Positions 31,362 through 39,702 of a DNA stretch of 64,000 nucleotides are shown piece after piece; within the stretch, counting starts at the first letter, position 1, and every line of letters starts with the position of its first letter. The stretch is from NCBI RefSeq assembly GCF_963966145.1, contig NC_091050.1, forward strand, positions 21,390,001 through 21,454,000, given 5' to 3'. The stretch is from Tenebrio molitor. Lineage: Eukaryota > Arthropoda > Insecta > Coleoptera > Tenebrionidae. The notes under the pieces were generated by a model, which had not been told where the DNA came from, ran no database searches, and saw nothing but the letters and a program-made list of their open reading frames with translations. The translations under genes and the position numbers were made by a program.

Positions 31362-31789
31362 ATGAAAAATTCGGGTTTGCCTCAGGAAGCTACGCGAAAT
31401 TTTCGAGGTGTTTTTGCAATTGACATGTTACCAAAAAAAATTAGAAAAGATGAATCAGGTATAATTAATTTTCAACCCTCTAATTGTTATGGCTCACACT
31501 GGGTATGTTACATAAACAAACCATATTTAAGAAATATTTTATATTTTGACAGTTTTGGAATATCTCCACCAGAAAAAATTAAAAAATATTTTTAAGTAGC
31601 GGAAAAAATATTGCGTGGAATAGCACGCAGTTACAAATGAGTTCTTCTGTTTTATGTGGTCATTACTGTATATATATGATAATTAATGTCAACAGAGGCA
31701 AAGATTTTTATGATATATTATATTCTTTTAAACAGATACCGTGTCGTTTAAATGAGAAAACTACTATTTTAATATTTGAACGTAATTAA
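31362..31789 (+). pseudogene. Adenain-type cysteine protease, broken by a frameshift
   Basis: The first part (31362-31595) contains the histidine in 'GSHWVCY' and the acidic residue in 'YFDSFG'. The second part, in another frame (about 31595-31789), contains the cysteine in 'CGHYC'. Together these are the His-Asp-Cys order of adenovirus-like maturation proteases (C5/Ulp1 fold), which Polintons use to process capsid proteins. The two parts are separated by a one-base frame change at a run of T (31588-31593), giving an early stop. The frame is also open upstream of the ATG at 31362 for over 20 codons, so the original start may lie within the preceding gene. A homopolymer assembly error is possible. 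Confidence 0.7.
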
Positions 31790-31817
31790 AAAATTATATA
31801 TTATCTATATGTTATAA

Positions 31818-32192
31818 ATGGAAAAATATCTACAAAAACGCTTGTATGTATACAGAAAAAGTTACATATATTTTTATAAAATTGGAATTGGATTATCTAT
31901 TAGTAAATTATTATTTAGTGCGTCGGGATTATCTTCGTTAGCCCTACCTCCACTAGTTTGTTTATCTCTTGGCGCTGGGGTAATAGAAATCTTAGATAAG
32001 AGGTTAAAAATATCAGAAAGAATTGAAGAATATAAGTTAATTTATACATTTTATAGACAGTTATTGCATTTATATAAGGCTGATAAAATAAATGAAAAAG
32101 AAATAAATTTACGTGAAGAGGAATTTGTCAGTAATTTTAATTATTTTCCCAGAGAGAAATACCTAGAAAAAGTCCACTTAAACGGAAATTGA
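31818..32192 (+). CDS. Small protein with two membrane segments, function unknown
   Basis: 124 residues: a basic, tyrosine-rich N-terminus, two hydrophobic segments separated by a short turn (about residues 22-40 and 41-60, with LALPPLVCLSLGAGV), then a charged helical C-terminus with 'EEYKLIYTFYRQLLHLYKA'. The hairpin-plus-cytosolic-helix form recalls SLATT-like two-TM proteins, but I cannot assign it. It starts 28 bp after the protease remnant in context TATAAATG and is intact. I believe similar small membrane proteins occur in other arthropod Polinton-type elements, but I cannot check this here. Confidence 0.5.
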   Translation: MEKYLQKRLYVYRKSYIYFYKIGIGLSISKLLFSASGLSSLALPPLVCLSLGAGVIEILDKRLKISERIEEYKLIYTFYRQLLHLYKADKINEKEINLREEEFVSNFNYFPREKYLEKVHLNGN

Positions 32193-32206
32193 TAATTTCT
32201 TATTGC

Positions 32207-32212
32207 AATAAA
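32207..32212 (+). promoter_or_regulatory. Polyadenylation signal overlapping next start codon
   Basis: AATAAATG: the signal that would serve the two-membrane-segment gene (stop at 32190-32192) ends on the first base of the next ATG. Confidence 0.55.
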
Positions 32213-32562
32213 TGACTGGCAATGCCAACCTAGAGTCGAGGATGATGACAGAACCAAAAGAAATTAAATTATTTGATTTAAAGGCTAATAAACGTTATGA
32301 TATTACTGCTATAAGTAAATCAGATGACGTTGGTCCAACTAACGGGTTATTCTTTACTTTAGAGGGAAACTTGAAATTATATTTATCCGATGTTGACTTA
32401 TTCTCAGATTCATCAGAAATTAATGAGTTATATAACGCTGTTTCATACTTTCTTGATAAAAAACAAAGAGTATATCTAGAGAGAGAACGTTTGTTTTTTT
32501 ACACCAACTGTGATGAAAGATGTTTAATTGATATACGAATTAGGGAATATGATGAAGATTAA
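32212..32562 (+). CDS. Unrecognised 116-aa protein of the Polinton array
   Basis: An acidic, soluble-looking protein with no signal peptide or membrane segment. Predicted strands around 'EIKLFDLKANKRYDITAI', 'GLFFTLEGNLKLYL' and 'RLFFYTN' suggest a small beta-barrel, possibly OB-like, but this is only pattern impression. A second ATG (codon 11) lies just before 'TEPKEIKLF' and could be the true start. The frame is intact, 19 bp after one gene and 11 bp before the metalloproteinase. Confidence 0.45.
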   Translation: MTGNANLESRMMTEPKEIKLFDLKANKRYDITAISKSDDVGPTNGLFFTLEGNLKLYLSDVDLFSDSSEINELYNAVSYFLDKKQRVYLERERLFFYTNCDERCLIDIRIREYDED

Positions 32563-32568
32563 TTTTGT

Positions 32569-32574
32569 AATAAA
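32569..32574 (+). promoter_or_regulatory. Polyadenylation signal overlapping the metalloproteinase start
   Basis: AATAAATG again, 7 bp after the stop of the 116-residue gene. The metalloproteinase therefore has the same junction as the element's own genes. Confidence 0.55.
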
Positions 32575-34160
32575 TGAAATTCAGTCCGCAACTATATTTA
32601 GTATTTCTTGGTGTTGTTAAAAGCACTGATATTAATATAACAAGCTCAGCGAAGCCTTACAATGAATCGAAGATTCAGAGTTATTTAGAACAATTTGGTT
32701 ATTTAACGAGTAATAGTTCATCATTAACAGAAACGTCTTTGACTAGTGCTTCGCACACCAATGAAGCATTAATAAGGTTTCAAGAATTCTATAATTTACC
32801 AACTGATGGAACATTAAATCAAGAAACACTTGCTTTTATCAGTAAACCTAGATGTGGCGTTAAAGATAATCCAACAGCTTATAGAGTTCATTATCAAAAA
32901 TGGAATAAAACAAATCTTAAATTGTATTTTTCGTTAGCTACAAACGAGATGAAAGAATTAGCACAAAAAGCCTTTGATCAATGGGAATCTGTTTCAAATT
33001 TAAAGTTTAATTACAATAGTGTTAAACCGGACATACTTATTTCATTTTCTAATACGCTGTTTCAACATAATCATAATTCACGGTGTCAAAAAGGAATATG
33101 TTCTAGCAGTTTTGACGGAAAAGGTAATGTCTTAGCACATAGCTTCTTTCCAAATAATGATGAATGTCTAGGAATTCATTTTGATAAATCAGAAAATTGG
33201 TATTTTGGTGAATCAGGCAATACACCTGACGGTCAGACTAATTTTTATACTGTTTTATTACACGAAATCGGACACACGTTAGGTGTTGAACATTCTGCAA
33301 ATAATAATTCAATTATGTACGCTTATTATAAAGGTGATATTGATAAATTAACTCAAGACGATATGTGGGCAATTCAATATTTATATGGACGACCTGAACG
33401 ATTAAAATATGAATTAATACCAACAACAACAACAACAACAACAACAGTTAAACCTACTGTAAGCAAAGTCTGGCAAAGCGTCCCTGGAGTCGAAGTTGGT
33501 AATTCGTCTTCGACTGATGAGCCTATGGTGAATTTATGTGATTTTAATAAAGAAATTGACACATTTTTAATGGCAAATCATCATATGTATATTTTTTATA
33601 AGAAATATGTTTGGTTAGTCAATTTAAAAGACATGACTTATGATAAAGAACCGAAATTAATTAAAGATTATTTATATTTTTTACCAGATGATTTTAAAGA
33701 AATTTCGCATATTTATCAAAGACCTTCAGGTGATGTTTTAATAGTTGTTAAAAATTTATATTATTTAATTGATTTTCCAAGTTTTAATGTTAAAAGTGGA
33801 TACAATGGTCAATCTATTGAAAATTTAGGAATACCAAAAGGAAAAAGAATTGATGCGATATTTAGAACTTATTCTGGAAAAACATATATATTTTATGATA
33901 AAGTTTTGTATATTGAGTTTGATGAGTGTTTGTTTAGATCAAAGAAAAACGGCCTTATTTCAGAATTATTTGCTGGAATACCTCCAAATATAAGCAGAGC
34001 ATTCAGATATAGAAATTTATATTTCTTTAAAGATAAAATGTTTTTTGAATTTGATGATATTTCGAATACATTAGTTAAATCTGATAAATTTGACTTGACA
34101 GTTTTTGGATTTAAATGTGGTCTTATCGATCAAATAATAAAACTAATTAATCGTCTGTGA
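32574..34160 (+). CDS. Matrix metalloproteinase carried by the Polinton
   Basis: 528 residues, uninterrupted, no introns. Order: short hydrophobic N-terminus (LYLVFLGVV), a weak signal peptide; propeptide with peptidoglycan-binding-like helices; cysteine switch PRCGVKD (92-98); catalytic domain with zinc site HEIGHTLGVEH (230-240, Glu231 catalytic) and Met-turn SIMY (Met248); threonine-rich linker (284-291) encoded by an ACA run; four hemopexin blades (about 327-505) closed by Cys322 and Cys515. This is the full layout of secreted animal MMPs, which cleave extracellular matrix. No furin RxxR site follows the switch, and there is no C-terminal membrane anchor. It sits last in the same-strand array, 11 bp after the previous stop. 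Base composition matches its neighbours (very A+T-rich). Viral MMPs are known in granuloviruses; here the carrier is a Polinton. Confidence 0.93.
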   Translation: MKFSPQLYLVFLGVVKSTDINITSSAKPYNESKIQSYLEQFGYLTSNSSSLTETSLTSASHTNEALIRFQEFYNLPTDGTLNQETLAFISKPRCGVKDNPTAYRVHYQKWNKTNLKLYFSLATNEMKELAQKAFDQWESVSNLKFNYNSVKPDILISFSNTLFQHNHNSRCQKGICSSSFDGKGNVLAHSFFPNNDECLGIHFDKSENWYFGESGNTPDGQTNFYTVLLHEIGHTLGVEHSANNNSIMYAYYKGDIDKLTQDDMWAIQYLYGRPERLKYELIPTTTTTTTTVKPTVSKVWQSVPGVEVGNSSSTDEPMVNLCDFNKEIDTFLMANHHMYIFYKKYVWLVNLKDMTYDKEPKLIKDYLYFLPDDFKEISHIYQRPSGDVLIVVKNLYYLIDFPSFNVKSGYNGQSIENLGIPKGKRIDAIFRTYSGKTYIFYDKVLYIEFDECLFRSKKNGLISELFAGIPPNISRAFRYRNLYFFKDKMFFEFDDISNTLVKSDKFDLTVFGFKCGLIDQIIKLINRL

Positions 34161-34226
34161 TTCTTATAATCGCGTTTTTTATCCTTCAAGAACAAGTTGG
34201 AAACTTTCCCAGTCGTCAGATCATCA

Positions 34227-34232
34227 ATAAAT
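34227..34232 (+). promoter_or_regulatory. Candidate polyadenylation signal of the metalloproteinase gene
   Basis: AATAAA 67 bp after the stop codon, before the right inverted repeat. It is the first such signal downstream. Confidence 0.5.
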
Positions 34233-34359
34233 CCCATAAATTCGAGCAAATGATTTGTAGAATTTTTAAAACTTGGTCATTTTTATACCGTTCCTCTATT
34301 ATTACTATAACAGAGTAAAATCTTTGAAAAAATGTTAATTTTAAAATATACCTTTAAAT

Positions 34360-34559
34360 CGGGGGTGTTTTCACGATTTTTTCTGCTTTTCTGTTTACCC
34401 TTGAAATTCGGGGGTGTTTTCCTTAAAAATGTTAATTTTAAAATACACCTTAAAATCGGGGTGTTTTCACGATTTTTTTTTTGCTTTTCTGTTAACCCTT
34501 GAAAATCGGGGTGTTTTACCTTAAAAAGTGCTGTGTGCTGAAGGGGCCTTTATACTACT
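34360..34559 (-). repeat. Polinton right terminal inverted repeat
   Basis: Inverted copy of 28811-29008, ending GGGGCCTTTATACTACT. Differences include AGTA for AGTT at the tip, one extra A in an A-run and one extra C. A further 40 bp inward (TATATTTTAAAATTAACATT) repeats the subrepeat unit, so this side keeps part of a third subrepeat. Confidence 0.9.
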
Positions 34560-34565
34560 CATCCC
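34560..34565 (+). repeat. Target-site duplication (right), CATCCC
   Basis: Identical to 28805-28810. Counting one copy only, the gypsy reading frame is continuous across the insertion point. Confidence 0.9.
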
Positions 34566-35250
34566 ATTGGGAACACACCGATGTCTTTCCATAAGTTGTA
34601 TTCAGATCGTGTTGGTTCCTTTTGACACTGGTAGTCAGAGCTGCTTACAAAGTTACAGAACCTGTCACATTGAGTAATGTGAAACCAGTCGTGTATTTGG
34701 GCATCATGTAAGACGTAATGTTTATTTTGGGGTCCCCAGTCGTGGTAGTACATTTACATCCCGAACTTTTAAGATTCTTCTGAAATATAATGCAATTTGA
34801 CATGTATTAAATGCAAATTACGTGCGAATATTGTAGTAAGACTATTGTTACAATGTTAGCTACAAGGAGTGTCGAAGCTGAGGGAGAATTTTGGGACACT
34901 CATGTAAAAAAAATGTACAGAGTGCGTTGGATACGGCATTCAACAAAGGTATCAATAGTACTCCAGTTAAAGCTCTCCTAGGGTTACCAAGCTAAGCCAA
35001 TGGCTGAGGTCAAGTTGTTGAACTCTTTACAAGACACAATCGACAGGGTGGCTCTCGAGGAATTGAGAGAATGTATCATAGCAGACGATCAGCGCCAACA
35101 GAAGGAACGGTACGACAAGATTCTACCTGAGGCTGAGCGATATCAAACATGAAGTTGAAGATCTAAGAGAGGGACAGCGTAATCAAAAAACAAACGGTTG
35201 TGGCTGTTGATAAGATGAAACGTTGGAGCTTTAATGTAAGTTGAAATTAC
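34560..35250 (+). pseudogene. Ty3/gypsy integrase remnant, right of the Polinton
   Basis: The frame beginning at the duplication continues the zinc-binding/integrase linker (H-P-I..P-M-S-F-H pattern, then a D in the place of the catalytic core start). After stops, 34860-34950 gives 'EFWDTHVKKMYRVR', and 34960-35140 gives 'TPVKALLG' and 'DDQRQQKERYDK', the usual end of the core and linker to the C-terminal domain. Frames are broken in several places. Confidence 0.65.
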
Positions 35251-35265
35251 TGTATGATAATTACC

Positions 35266-35660
35266 AAGCTTCGAAGGTCAACAGACACAAGGCGACGAAA
35301 ATAATGTCCGAGACCTGGCCAGTCTGCACATTATTGGAATAAAGATGTGGTTGACGAAGTCTGAAATACGTTTAAAGTTGAGTTAGTTGCAAAAGTTGCA
35401 AGGTCAACAGACACAAGACGCGGAAGATAATGCCGAGACATGTAGTCTGCCATTATTGGAGTCAAGGTGTGATTGACGAGGTTTAAAGTAAAGTTAGTTG
35501 CAAAAGTTGCAAGGTCAACAGACACAAGACATGGAAGATAATGCCGAGACTTATGTAGTCTGCCATTATTGGAGTCAAGGTGTGATTGACGAAGTTTAAA
35601 GTAAAGTTAGTTGCAAAAGTTGCAAGGTCAACAGACACAAGACGTGGAAGATACCTTATT
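35266..35660. repeat. Tandem repeat, about 112-bp unit, 3.5 copies
   Basis: GGTCAACAGACACAAG recurs at 35276, 35402, 35513 and 35626, with the intervening GATAATGCCGAGAC..GTAGTCTGCCATTATTGGAGTCAAGGTGTGATTGACGA conserved. The last units are nearly identical; the first is diverged. It directly follows the gypsy integrase relic, so it is probably that element's 3' region. Confidence 0.8.
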
Positions 35661-36232
35661 TAAACGGTCTTGATTGTCAAATGAAACACTGTAGTTTTTT
35701 ATGCATTTCATTTATGCTGAACAAAATAAATAGGTTTTTATTTTTGAAAGCAACTCTTTACAGTAACTAATAAATAAGTTTCACATTTTCTAAAATAATG
35801 CGAATTGTGTCAATTTGTTGTAAAAATGCATAAGTCGAGATGGAAGCATGCCATCAGCTTCGCAAATCAATCCAATGTTTAAGTCAATTATTGTTATATT
35901 ACTACAGATTAATTCCCACATACATCAAACGTGGGTGTTCAGCGCTTGTTTTCATCCAATCAAAAATGTTTATCGCGGATAAATCGTCTTCCTAGTCTGT
36001 CTTCTGTCAAAAACGAATAAAATTGCATGTTACGCCTGTCTGATTCCCAAATTGTTTTTAATAATTGTAATTGTAATTAGCTGTAAGTATTAAAAATAAA
36101 TAATTAACGTTAAAGTTTGAATTCTGGAATTAATCTTGCCAAAAATAACGCGACCTAATTTGTTAAATCTGGTCTTATTATTTCACCTTCGATTATAATT
36201 TAATTTATTTAAACTATAATTCGTTTTTTTTT

Positions 36233-36567
36233 ATGACACGGAGTCTATTTTCGGTACCAAAACTAAAAAACAACCAACATTCTACCTACTGTCTCCGGAG
36301 ATGTGCAGTTATGGCTTTGCCTTTTTTTTTAATTTTACGATGGGTGCAATATGATTTAAAAAAGAGAAGAAGCGGCGACGGTGGCGAACCGAACTCTATA
36401 CAAAACGCGTCGGTAATGAACTTATGTAAGATTTAAAATTTCAACATGTCAGTGAACATTATAAAAATTTTACAAGAATGTCTCCTACAGACTTTGACAA
36501 ATTATTGACAATGATAGGACCGAAAATCTCGAAAAAAGATACTACTTGTACGTTCGTCGGAGAATGA
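36233..36567 (+). pseudogene. PIF/Harbinger (HARBI1-like) nuclease, N-terminal remnant
   Basis: The frame at 36386-36567 contains 'MSPTDFDKLLTMIGPKISKKDT', the well-known N-terminal region of insect Harbinger nucleases, preceded by 'KFQHVSEHYKNFTR'. Upstream (36233-36380) another frame is arginine/lysine-rich, as expected just before it. A stop follows at 36567. The DDE catalytic part is not found. The next 100 bp (36600-36680) are an inverted copy of 25240-25310. Confidence 0.6.
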
Positions 36568-36689
36568 AAATTTTATTTTGAAAGCACACTTTAGCGACGA
36601 ATCCCTTCCTTGTAACCTCCTACCTTTTCAGGTAAAATTAGAAATCGGCCCCAAAACGGGCATCCATTTTATTCTGACCATCGCCGAAA

Positions 36690-38930
36690 TACGGGCACAG
36701 CACCCGTGATGGTTATATTTTTTTTATTGGTAACCTATTTTACTTAATTAAAGCACGCCTCAGTGTGTTGTGATGAACCAAGTGGGTAATTCAAATTTCC
36801 CACCAAACGGCCATCTCATTTTTTTTTTTTTTTTTTACCAACATACACAATGAAAAATAAAACCCGCGAAATTCAACAAAAATGGCCAAAGCGCGTGATC
36901 GTACTTAGTTAATTTCCCTACGTTGTGTTTTTTTTTTAATACAAATTAAACATTATCAGATTCGTTCCAACAGGGTTTGTGAACCACACAGAAGTGTGCA
37001 AATAAAACAACACAATAATTAAAACCAGCTATTTATTCAAAGTTATGATTTTCGTCAACGCCGGGATTCATGAATAATAAAACGTCTCGGGAGAGGGCAC
37101 CCAAGTCTCCTCAAATGTGAGAAGACTACTCATCTAGAACTCCAGGAAAATGGTGAGCTCTGGCCATCCTCCTAGACCCCCGAATGAGGCTCCGCTAAAA
37201 ACCTCTCCTAAAAATACGAACAAGTCCGAAGTGACAACGTAGACGGGACAGTTAGTGAAAATTGAGCAAAACTGATTTCATAAACAACACAATTCAAATT
37301 CAAAAGAAAACAGGAGGGTCATGTACATTACAAACAAAACAGTTACTTCGGACCGTTCGAGCGGGAGCGAGCACTAGACGAGAACCTTAGCATGTTTTCT
37401 CCTTTTCAAGTTAATTTACAATGTGCGGCAGATACGCTATAGAAGGAGCGAGTGGCCTTGGGTGGTCCGGTGGGCTGTGGCACCTATCCTTACGACTTTA
37501 ACATTTCCCGCCTACCCGTGATCTAGTGCTAAGGGAAAGGTCCTAACTGCTTTACGTAAGTCAACAAATTGAGGTACTCTAAGTTCATCGGTTGAAGTGA
37601 ACATTACTTTTCCAAAGCAAAAGAAAACACAACGCGCTTGTCAGGCTACACAGACTCAGGGAAAATAGACCTGATCACATTTCCGGAAGTGTGCCATGGA
37701 GCTCGAGTAAAACCCAGCATTCAACAAGTCCTGCCAAGCGTTAGGTTTTTGGGTCTCCCTTGGGGTGCAAATTTTATGAGGGTCGCGAGGTCGTGTTCAA
37801 CGTTGGGAGGTTAGAGGAAAAACAAAACCCCTCAAACAGAGAGAGACCCTCGCGGTAAGGTCTAGAATTTACAGCTACAACAACCTGGAAAAAGCAAACA
37901 AAAAAAGAAACGCGACAAATATTTGTTGACAGAGCTATCTAAGAACACTTTCAATTTGGGATGGAAAGGTGGTAACAACCATTAACACATACATAAAAAT
38001 AACAAAAACATAGTCCGGTCGACCCTAGCATATTAGAGCCGGTTCATCGCCAAAGGGGGGCGCCCTGAATAATATGGAGGGCGCCCTGGGACTAAATGTA
38101 GTAGATCCCTAGCTAAGGAAAAACCCACGGAGACACCTGAAATATAAACATTTGGTTGCTACCGGGATGGAAAGTGGAAACTTTGCAATTTTGATTAAAG
38201 TGTTGAACAATAACTAGATGCTTATCACACCAAAAGCGTAACTCGGAATAATTAGAAGGGGATCAAAAATGAGGGAGTGCGCTTATAAAAAGTAAAAGCC
38301 ACAGACCCACGCTAAAACTTGGCGCCCTTTTCTTTTAGGAAAGTTAGTGAATTGTAAAACCAGATTTGACAACAAAAAAAAACGTGATCCGTGCAATTTT
38401 ATAAAATTTACAAACCTAGAACCAGGCGGCCTTACTCTCCTTCACAAGCTTACAAATGTTAAAAGCGTGATACATGGGGATGGTCGAGATAATTGCGGAT
38501 TTTATACAATATGGTGGGAACATCAACAACCCACGTGCGACCATCGTGATAATTAAAATACATTTCGCGCGAAACAGACATAATTTTAGTACCGCAAACA
38601 TACCTAGTTCAAAACAGAAGCTGGACAGCAACATTTAGCACAGTTCAATAAAAAAACAACTAAAATCGCACAATTAGCACACAGAAAAAATACACGGTAC
38701 TTCTGTACTACTCTGCGGTCAAGAAAAAAAGTGCCCTCCAAAAAAACATGGCCGTTCATCCCCTGTCGACTTTCACCCACGCCCCCAAGCGGTCGCCGAC
38801 GGTACCGAACGCCGGTAATTCTATAGCTTTCATTGGCGGTTAGTTTTGAATTCAAAAGCGGTTATCTCAGTGTATAAATCCAACTTTCAAAAACGCGCGT
38901 TTTAAAGTTTCCATAGCAACATCAACAGCC
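36690..38930 (-). other. Non-coding block with LTR-like character, borders uncertain
   Basis: 2.2 kb without credible coding. It has a CG content and polypurine/polypyrimidine runs unlike the flanks, a TTTTTTTTTT tract at 36820, and TGTTGTGATGAACCAAG near the left (36779) with a candidate other end GGTTATCTCA (38863-38872). GTGT occurs beside both. This could be a third solo LTR in antisense orientation, but the duplication is not clean enough to be sure. Confidence 0.3.
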
Positions 38931-39698
38931 CGAGAGGACCTGAGAAACGTACAATATCGCCAGTAGTTTTCCTACGCCTATGATGTTGTTAACAGAATTA
39001 GTAATTACAGCTGTGAATCTGAATGAAGTTGAATTATTTATTCTTCGAGTATGTATTAATGATAAACAAATGTTATGTGCGCTATTCGACTTTTTGCAGC
39101 ATAGACACTCGTCTCTGTGTCTGTGAAAAGGCGTGCGATCTATCAGTGAACGGAGTATAGAAGCTGTTCGTTGCGCGCTCCGTTCGTCGGCTGTTCGTGG
39201 CACCAATTTTGCGACGAGCATTACATTATATTCTATTCACTTTGATTGTGACCACAACGAAAAACATAGTAGGCGCTGTTTAGCTGTGTGCTGCATACGT
39301 TTTACACTAAATATTTGTGTGGTGTGAACATGATGTGAAAATGTCAGAATTGTCAAAACTTGACCATGGTAGTAAAGCAATGATTTTTATATATTTATCA
39401 ATATTAATAACGGAAATCAATATTTGAAGTAGGAGAAACTAAAAACGTTTGTCTGATTCTGTGTTCACGTCTGTTGAAAAGTGGAGTTATATCCAGATAC
39501 AGATTATTTAACGTAAAAACTTCGAAATCACCTCATGCAATTCTCGATATTAATGAAGAACGAAGGAAATGGTAATTTGGCAGTAAGACAAACGCGAAAG
39601 TTCAAAAAAAATGATTTACAGGGGATGAAAAGGCAGAAGATATCAAACTACAACACTTACTAGCCAAAATGTACAACAAAAAAGCACAAATAGAGTTA
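38931..39698. other. No gene seen
   Basis: Intergenic sequence with a partial relative of the 24301 MITE (CGATCTATCAGTGAACGG, 39136) and GCGCTCCGTTCGTCGGC words. No coding. Confidence 0.3.
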
Positions 39699-39702
39699 AC
39701 TT

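Larger units (their letters stand above)
28811..34559 (+). mobile_element. Maverick/Polinton (adintovirus-like) element, reduced, with metalloproteinase gene
   Basis: 5749 bp bounded by AG..CT termini, inverted repeats of about 200 bp that differ at only a few positions, and an exact 6-bp duplication. The interior carries a dense plus-strand array: capsid-like (truncated), pX/membrane-active-like, adenain-type protease (frameshifted), two small proteins, and a matrix metalloproteinase. I find no protein-primed DNA polymerase, RVE integrase or FtsK/A32-like ATPase, which full elements of 15-20 kb have, so mobility would need help in trans. The nearly identical inverted repeats suggest a fairly recent insertion. 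The host site is a gypsy relic. Confidence 0.9.

Noticed and set aside
33374..33562. Antisense frame with a valine run in the metalloproteinase gene
   Set aside because: The valine run is the complement of the threonine (ACA) linker codons; there is no independent gene.
28811..34559. Integrated baculovirus or granulovirus fragment, because of the MMP
   Set aside because: The 6-bp duplication, AG..CT ends, the inverted repeats and the neighbouring adenain-type protease and capsid-like genes fit a Polinton/adintovirus and not a large circular insect virus.
35266..35660. Duplicated coding exons
   Set aside because: The 112-bp unit is not a multiple of three and has stops in all frames; it is a tandem repeat next to the gypsy relic.
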